Shown here: in pieces, positions 59,458 through 64,000 of the stretch
How positions within the stretch are numbered: the first letter of the stretch is position 1
How the letters are laid out: each line of letters opens with the position of its first letter
Assembly (NCBI GenBank): GCA_964565895.1
Contig: CAZMGT010000013.1
Span: forward strand, 1 to 64,000
DNA: 64,000 nucleotides
Direction: 5' to 3'
Source: CAZMGT01 sp964565895
Lineage (GTDB): Bacteria > Armatimonadota > Zipacnadia > UBA1398 > CAZMGT01
Translations under genes and position numbers: made by a program
The notes under the pieces: generated by a model
Databases searched by the model: none
What the model saw: the letters and a program-made list of their open reading frames with translations, nothing else
Told to the model about the DNA's origin: nothing

Positions 59458-60996
59458 ATGACCCGACGCCTCTCGCCTCTGCTTATTCTCTTTTGCGCCC
59501 TGCCGCTTCTCGCAAGCTGCGCGCGCACGCGCGCGCCGGGCGAGCTCGCCTCGTCCACGGCGCTCGCCGCGGCACAGCCCACCGCCCAGCCCCTTGCCCC
59601 CACGCTGTGGTTCGAGCCCCACGAAATCTGGCACGGCATTTACTTCGGCAAGGCGAAAATCGGCTATCAGCAAATAAAGTTCTTTCCCGATCGCCTCGAC
59701 GGCCAAGATGTCCGCGGGGTGAAGCTCTACGCGACAATGAGCTTTAAGGCGCTTAACGTCCAGCTCAAGCAAGAGGTCGAGATGACCCAGTTCCTCGACA
59801 AACAAGGCAGCCCCCTCACCCTAACCTACATCCAGCGCTCAGGGGGCATGGAGCAGCGCGTCGAGGCCGAGTTCTTCCCCGACCGCATCGACTGCGTGAG
59901 CTACATCGGCAACCAGCCCAAGAGCAAGGTTATCCCCATTCCCCCGGGCGTTAAGCTCTACGACCCAGAGTACGGCCAGACCGAGTTCACCATGAAGCCC
60001 GGCGACCGCCTGGAGTATCACTACTTCAACCCCGTTACTCTGCGCATTGAAAAAGGCGCCGTGGAGGTTCTCGGCGACGAGCAAATCAAGCTCGGCGAGG
60101 AGACGGTCCCCGCCCACCACGTCAAGCTTGACACCGTCGTGGGGACAATGGAGGCCTGGGTGGACGACAAGTGGGAGGTCGTCAAGGCGTTCCATCCGTT
60201 AAACCTGCTCATCATTAAAGAGCCGCCCGAGGTGGCCAAAACGATGGAGGGGCCCGCCGGCTACTCTCCGCCCGAGGACCTCGCCGTCGTCGCCGCGGTG
60301 AAAACCAAAGCCAAAATCGAGCACCCGCGCCAGGTGCGCCAGCTCACCGTCCGCCTCTCCGGGCCGATCAAGCGCGAGCTATTCTTAGACGACGGCCTGC
60401 GCCAACGCGTAACCGACCTAAAAACCACCGGCGAGATGACCTCGGCAACCATCGTCGTACGCAGCATTGCCCCGCCCGAAAACCCTCCCCAGATCCCCAT
60501 CCGCGACCCCGCGCTCGCCGAGTTCCTCAAGCCCACCGTTCACCTGCAATGCGACAACCCGGAGATCGTCCAGCAGGCGCAGGAGATCGTTGGCGAGGAG
60601 ACCGATGCCTTCCGCGCCGCGTTTAGCATCGCGCGTTGGGTGAGCACAAACATGAGCGTGCGCGCGGACATCGGGCTAATGCGCTCCGCGCTCGAGGTGC
60701 TCCACGCGCGCGAGGGCGTGTGTCGCGACTACGCCGCGCTCTACACGGCGCTCGCCCGCGCCGTGGGCATTCCCAGCCGCATGTGCTCCGGGGTAGTGTA
60801 TTGGGAGGACGGCTTTTACTACCACGCCTGGGCGGAGAGCTACGTTGGCCAGTGGCTGGCGTTCGACCCCACTCAGCCCCCGGGCTATCCCGTAGACGCC
60901 ACGCACATTAAGCTCACGCAGGGCGACGTGCCCACGATGGTCGACGCCATCGCCGCCGTGGGCCGCATCTCCATCGAGGTGCTCGACTACAAGTAG
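59458..60996 (+). CDS. Transglutaminase-like lipoprotein
   Basis: The 512-aa product has a signal peptide with lipobox LASC and is probably lipid-anchored. A beta-rich region of about 300 residues (GIYFGKAKIGYQQIKFF, VTLRIEKGAVEVLGDEQIKLG) precedes a transglutaminase-like cysteine-protease fold with the full triad C422 (EGVCRDYAAL), H456 (YYHAWAE) and D470 (FDPTQP). Bacterial members act as peptidases or amidases at the envelope; the substrate is unknown. ATG 59458 has GGGGTGGG 5 bp upstream; a GTG three codons earlier is less likely. It converges on the two helical protein genes. Confidence 0.9.
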   Translation: MTRRLSPLLILFCALPLLASCARTRAPGELASSTALAAAQPTAQPLAPTLWFEPHEIWHGIYFGKAKIGYQQIKFFPDRLDGQDVRGVKLYATMSFKALNVQLKQEVEMTQFLDKQGSPLTLTYIQRSGGMEQRVEAEFFPDRIDCVSYIGNQPKSKVIPIPPGVKLYDPEYGQTEFTMKPGDRLEYHYFNPVTLRIEKGAVEVLGDEQIKLGEETVPAHHVKLDTVVGTMEAWVDDKWEVVKAFHPLNLLIIKEPPEVAKTMEGPAGYSPPEDLAVVAAVKTKAKIEHPRQVRQLTVRLSGPIKRELFLDDGLRQRVTDLKTTGEMTSATIVVRSIAPPENPPQIPIRDPALAEFLKPTVHLQCDNPEIVQQAQEIVGEETDAFRAAFSIARWVSTNMSVRADIGLMRSALEVLHAREGVCRDYAALYTALARAVGIPSRMCSGVVYWEDGFYYHAWAESYVGQWLAFDPTQPPGYPVDATHIKLTQGDVPTMVDAIAAVGRISIEVLDYK

Positions 60997-61013
60997 CCCG
61001 TTGCCCGTGCGGG

Positions 61014-61952
61014 CTATGGCCGCGGCCCCGGGCGCCGCGTGCGCAGCGCCTGCACTCGCCGCTGAACCAGCTCCAGCGTCGAGTCGCGCAGCAAAAGCTC
61101 CCTAAACCGCGTCTCGCTGATAATCGGCTCCGCCGGCGGGGCGATCCCCACCCTAATCCCCAGCGCGCGCAGGAGCATCTGCACCACTTCCGGCTCCCGC
61201 CGCTCATACTCCGCGGGATCCATGTGCCGCACGACGTCGAACACCTCAAACAGCCGCCACAGGTAGCTCTGGTATTGCGGCGAGCTGGGGTCGATTAGCC
61301 GCTGGCCGGCCAGGGCATCGAGCAATTCCTGGGCAATCCCCCCGCGCAGCCGCAAATATTGCTCCTGGTTGCGCAAATAAAGCAGCCGCTCCATCGTCGG
61401 CCGCAACAGCCCGATGATCACATTCATCAACCGCTGATATTCCTGCCGCGCCTGGGCGAGCAACCGCCGCCGCTCGGCGACATCCGGCCCCCCCGACTCC
61501 CAGCGGATCATCAGTTTCTGGTCGTCGCTCAGCGTGGCGATAATCCCGGCCAGGGCTTCGCTCTTCGCCCGCTCTACCGTGCTCCGCGCGGCGGCGATCT
61601 TCACCATCGCCTCCTCCACCTGCTGCTCCACTTCCTTGGGCGGCTCCTTCCCGTCGAGCAGGGCCTCCCACTTCTTCTGCAGCGCATCCTTCGCCTCAAG
61701 CAGGGCAATCGCTTCCTGCTTCGCCGCCTCCTTCTCCGCCGTGGGAATCGTCGCCAGCCGCTGCGCCATCTCCGCGAACTGTCGGTCGTCCAGCCCAAGC
61801 TGCTGGAACAGGCGAATGGCTTCGATCTGCTCCGCCAGCGTCTGCCAGTTCGACGGCCGCTCGAGCGAGCGCAAGTTAATCTCCGCGCCAAACGCGGGCA
61901 CCGCGGCTATGGCCAGCGCTACTGCCCAAATTATCGCCCCTCGCCTCATCAT
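61014..61952 (-). CDS. Exported helical protein
   Basis: The 312-aa product has a signal peptide (IIWAVALAIAAVPAFGAE) and then long amphipathic, Gln/Glu/Arg-rich helices, partly coiled coil (EKEAAKQEAIALLEAKDALQKK). There are no Cys residues and no catalytic motif that I recognise. It overlaps the stop of the upstream gene by 4 bp (ATGA), so the pair is translationally coupled. The segment LSDDQKLMIRW resembles the heptad helices of LTXXQ/Spy-type periplasmic chaperone-like proteins, but similarity is weak. Confidence 0.7.
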   Translation of the reverse strand: MMRRGAIIWAVALAIAAVPAFGAEINLRSLERPSNWQTLAEQIEAIRLFQQLGLDDRQFAEMAQRLATIPTAEKEAAKQEAIALLEAKDALQKKWEALLDGKEPPKEVEQQVEEAMVKIAAARSTVERAKSEALAGIIATLSDDQKLMIRWESGGPDVAERRRLLAQARQEYQRLMNVIIGLLRPTMERLLYLRNQEQYLRLRGGIAQELLDALAGQRLIDPSSPQYQSYLWRLFEVFDVVRHMDPAEYERREPEVVQMLLRALGIRVGIAPPAEPIISETRFRELLLRDSTLELVQRRVQALRTRRPGPRP

Positions 61953-62902
61953 TGACCCTCCTCATAGGCGGCGACAACACGCCGCAGCAGGTCCAGCGCC
62001 CGCGGGTCGCGTAAGAACGTCTCAAACGCCTCCTGGGCGACGACGTCGGGCTTAATCTGCCCCTTCTCCCCTTCCCCGGGCTTACTCTCCGCCTGCTCAA
62101 ACCCCAGCCGCGTGCGCACCTTCTTCTCCAGCTCCGCCCGCTGCTGGGCGAGCGTTGCCGCGTCCATGCTCCGCACCTCGTCCAAAAGCAAAAGCACCCG
62201 CGCGGTCATCGCCGCCAGCCCCTCCGAGCGCTCCCCGACAATGCTCACCGCAATCTGCCGCGCGATGTCCTGCTTGCGCTGCTCGTAGACGGGCTGCGGA
62301 ATGCGCCGCACGTCGAGCAGGCGGTTCATTACCTCCTCAAAGCTCGCCCCGCCCGCGCGCCTGCGCCGCCCCCGGGCCAACGCCTGCTTGGCCAAGCGCT
62401 CCGCGGGCGTCTCCAGCGCCGAGCGCTGGTCTGCCGTGAGCACCTCCTGGTAGACGAAGGCAATCGCCTCGCGAATCTTCTGCAAATGCCGCCCCGCCTG
62501 CGCCTGATACTGCTCCATGTGCGCCGTTACCGGCGCTTCGATATACGGCGGGACAAACCCATACTGCGCCCACGTCTTAATGAAGTTTTCCAACGCGTTG
62601 CGCCGCCCCTTGTAAAAGCTGTCGTCGATCTTGGCGATCTCCCGGCGCGCTTGCTGGATCGTCTCCATCGCCCCGATAAGCGCCTTCGCCTGGTCCACGC
62701 TCAGGTGGAGAGCTTGAATGAGCTCGATCATAATCAGCTCGCGATAATAGGCGCGGGCGTAGCGCAGGTCCTCCTCCGTCCACTTCTTCTGCTTCTCCCC
62801 GCCCTTCGCCCCAGTGGCGCCCTTTGCCGGCTGGGCCAACGCGCAGGCGGCGAAACAGAGCACCAAACACACCGCCAGCACACACAGCGCTCGCCTGCTC
62901 AT
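61949..62902 (-). CDS. Exported helical protein, partner of the next gene
   Basis: The 317-aa product has a signal peptide (VLAVCLVLCFAACALAQP) and a wholly helical, charged mature part with segments LHLSVDQAKALIGAMETIQQAR and LTADQRSALETPAERLAKQA, the latter resembling the LTxxQ repeat of Spy/CpxP-like periplasmic proteins. No catalytic residue is recognisable. It sits directly downstream of serS and upstream of a second such protein. ATG 62902 has GGGAGGAATGAG upstream. A role as periplasmic chaperone or structural protein is only a guess. Confidence 0.7.
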   Translation of the reverse strand: MSRRALCVLAVCLVLCFAACALAQPAKGATGAKGGEKQKKWTEEDLRYARAYYRELIMIELIQALHLSVDQAKALIGAMETIQQARREIAKIDDSFYKGRRNALENFIKTWAQYGFVPPYIEAPVTAHMEQYQAQAGRHLQKIREAIAFVYQEVLTADQRSALETPAERLAKQALARGRRRRAGGASFEEVMNRLLDVRRIPQPVYEQRKQDIARQIAVSIVGERSEGLAAMTARVLLLLDEVRSMDAATLAQQRAELEKKVRTRLGFEQAESKPGEGEKGQIKPDVVAQEAFETFLRDPRALDLLRRVVAAYEEGQ

Positions 62903-62936
62903 CGCTCATTCCTCCCTGCGGCGCCTCTTTGTGCGC

Positions 62937-64000
62937 CTAGCCTGGCGGAGCGATCCGCTCCTTGCCCCCCATATACGGCCGCAGCACCTCGGGAATAACC
63001 ACGCTCCCGTCGCTCTCCTGATAGTTCTCGATCACCGCGGCAAACGTCCGCCCCACGGCAACCCCCGAGCCGTTAAGCGTGTGGCACAGCTCGGGCTTGG
63101 CCTTTGGCTGCCGGCGAAAGCGAATCTTCGCCCGCCGCGCCTGGTAGTCCGTGCAGTTCGAGCACGAGGAGATCTCCACATACCTCCCCATGCCCGGCAT
63201 CCATACCTCGATGTCATAGGTCTTCGCCGAAGCCGCGCCCATGTCCCCCGTGCACAGGAGCATCGTGCGAAAGTGCAGCCCGAGCCGCTTGAGCACGTCC
63301 TCGGCGTCTGCGGTAAGCTTCTCCAGCGCGTCAAACGAGCGCTCCGGCTCGGAATAGATGACCAGCTCCACCTTGTCGAACTGATGCCTGCGGATAAGCC
63401 CCCGCGTCTCCTTCCCCGCGGCTCCCGCCTCGCGCCGAAAGCAGGGGGTATAGGCGGTGTAGTAGCGGGGGAGCGTCCCCGGCTCGAGGATCTCGTCGGC
63501 GTGCAACGTGGTCAGGGGAACCTCCGCTGTCGGGATAAGGTAGAGGTCGGACTGCTCTACCTTAAACATGTCCTCCTCCAAAATAGGCACCTGCCCCGTC
63601 CCCTGCATCGTCTGCCGGTTGGCCAAAAACGGCGGCGAGATTTCCGTATACCCGTGTTCGTTAACGTGCAGGTCGAGCATAAAGTTAATCAGCGCCCGCT
63701 CCAGCGCCGCCCCCTCGCCCACGAACACGTTAAACCGCGCCCCCGCTAACTTAGACGATGTTTCCAAGTCCAGGATCCCTAGCTCCGGCCCGAGCACCCA
63801 GTGCGGTTTGGGCTCAAAATCCAGTTCCCGCCGCTCCCCCCACTCCCGCACCTTAACGTTGGCGCTCTCGTCCTCACCCACGGGCACGCTCTCGTGGGGA
63901 ATGTTCGGGATGCGCAGCAAAAGCTCCGTTAGCCGCTCCCCATGCTTGCGCTCCTCCGCCTCAAGCTCCTTTATCCGCGCGCGCACCCCGCGCATCTTGG
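62937..64000 (-). CDS. serS: Seryl-tRNA synthetase, N-terminus beyond the window
   Basis: This class II enzyme charges tRNA(Ser) and tRNA(Sec) with serine. The visible 354 or so codons cover the end of the N-terminal coiled-coil arm and the whole catalytic domain: motif 2 (TAYTPCFRREAGAAGKETRG, then RRHQFDKVEL), the serine-binding region (CSNCTDYQARR) and motif 3 (GSGVAVGRTFAAVIENYQ). The reading frame stays open to position 64000, so the start and about 70-80 residues lie outside. Two exported helical protein genes follow on the same strand 35 bp after its stop. Confidence 0.95.
   Translation of the reverse strand, partial: KMRGVRARIKELEAEERKHGERLTELLLRIPNIPHESVPVGEDESANVKVREWGERRELDFEPKPHWVLGPELGILDLETSSKLAGARFNVFVGEGAALERALINFMLDLHVNEHGYTEISPPFLANRQTMQGTGQVPILEEDMFKVEQSDLYLIPTAEVPLTTLHADEILEPGTLPRYYTAYTPCFRREAGAAGKETRGLIRRHQFDKVELVIYSEPERSFDALEKLTADAEDVLKRLGLHFRTMLLCTGDMGAASAKTYDIEVWMPGMGRYVEISSCSNCTDYQARRAKIRFRRQPKAKPELCHTLNGSGVAVGRTFAAVIENYQESDGSVVIPEVLRPYMGGKERIAPPG

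Overview
The window is a 64 kb piece of a high-GC bacterial genome with a two-membrane envelope: it encodes an MlaE-type lipid permease, a LolA-like periplasmic protein, many lipobox lipoproteins and an outer-membrane barrel fusion. Several H-X9-DG prepilin-like proteins, two DUF6785-type membrane proteins, a SpoIVB-type S55 protease, GH42, sulfatase and PQQ-propeller genes together resemble Armatimonadota or planctomycete-like lineages. Armatimonadota is my best guess; this is an inference from gene content, with no marker gene to prove it. A run of 100 Ns (46765-46864) shows the sequence is a scaffold, probably a metagenome bin or draft genome.

Layout. 1-509 is the trailer end of a CRISPR array whose leader and cas genes are outside the window. 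946-8475 is a rightward operon of housekeeping genes (LCP ligase, rsfS, TPR protein, membrane protein, recG, rsmD, coaD, coiled-coil protein), driven by a recognisable promoter at 857-887. 8535-14852 is a leftward block read from a consensus promoter at 14895-14924: S55 protease, mlaE-type permease, rlmN, a hypothetical, an ECF sigma factor and its zinc-finger anti-sigma factor fused to a secretin-like domain. 14956-22034 holds a LolA-like protein, a single-pass membrane protein, tyrS, a DUF1848 protein, an aldo/keto reductase with ferredoxin tail and an orphan protein.

22170-46044 is the accessory heart of the window. Two 657-aa DUF6785 paralogues lie in inverted orientation (22170-24143 and 35622-37595). 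Between them are a very large degenerate M28-peptidase/FtsX-permease fusion, an NHL-repeat lipoprotein, an M28-like peptidase, an AAC(3)-fold acetyltransferase and a tandem triplication of a prepilin gene with near-constant period (1024 and 1027 bp), each copy with its own leader and terminator. Beyond the second paralogue follow a subtilisin-like lipoprotein, a sulfatase, a giant beta-propeller protein with an inserted methyltransferase-like segment and malectin-like tail, and a Thr-Pro linker lipoprotein. The set suggests a cell-surface machinery for handling extracellular polymers, but no substrate can be read from sequence.

46178-64000 is mixed: a membrane protein broken by the scaffold gap (the two contigs appear to overlap by 10 bp), a REC-GGDEF protein with altered signature residues, a TolB-like lipoprotein, a URO-D-like protein, a Nudix hydrolase, a fourth prepilin, a zinc-ribbon protein, a GH42 beta-galactosidase, a gluzincin/propeller/outer-membrane-barrel fusion, a UVR-motif protein, a Gfo/Idh/MocA oxidoreductase, a transglutaminase lipoprotein, two exported helical proteins and the C-terminal part of serS running off the window.
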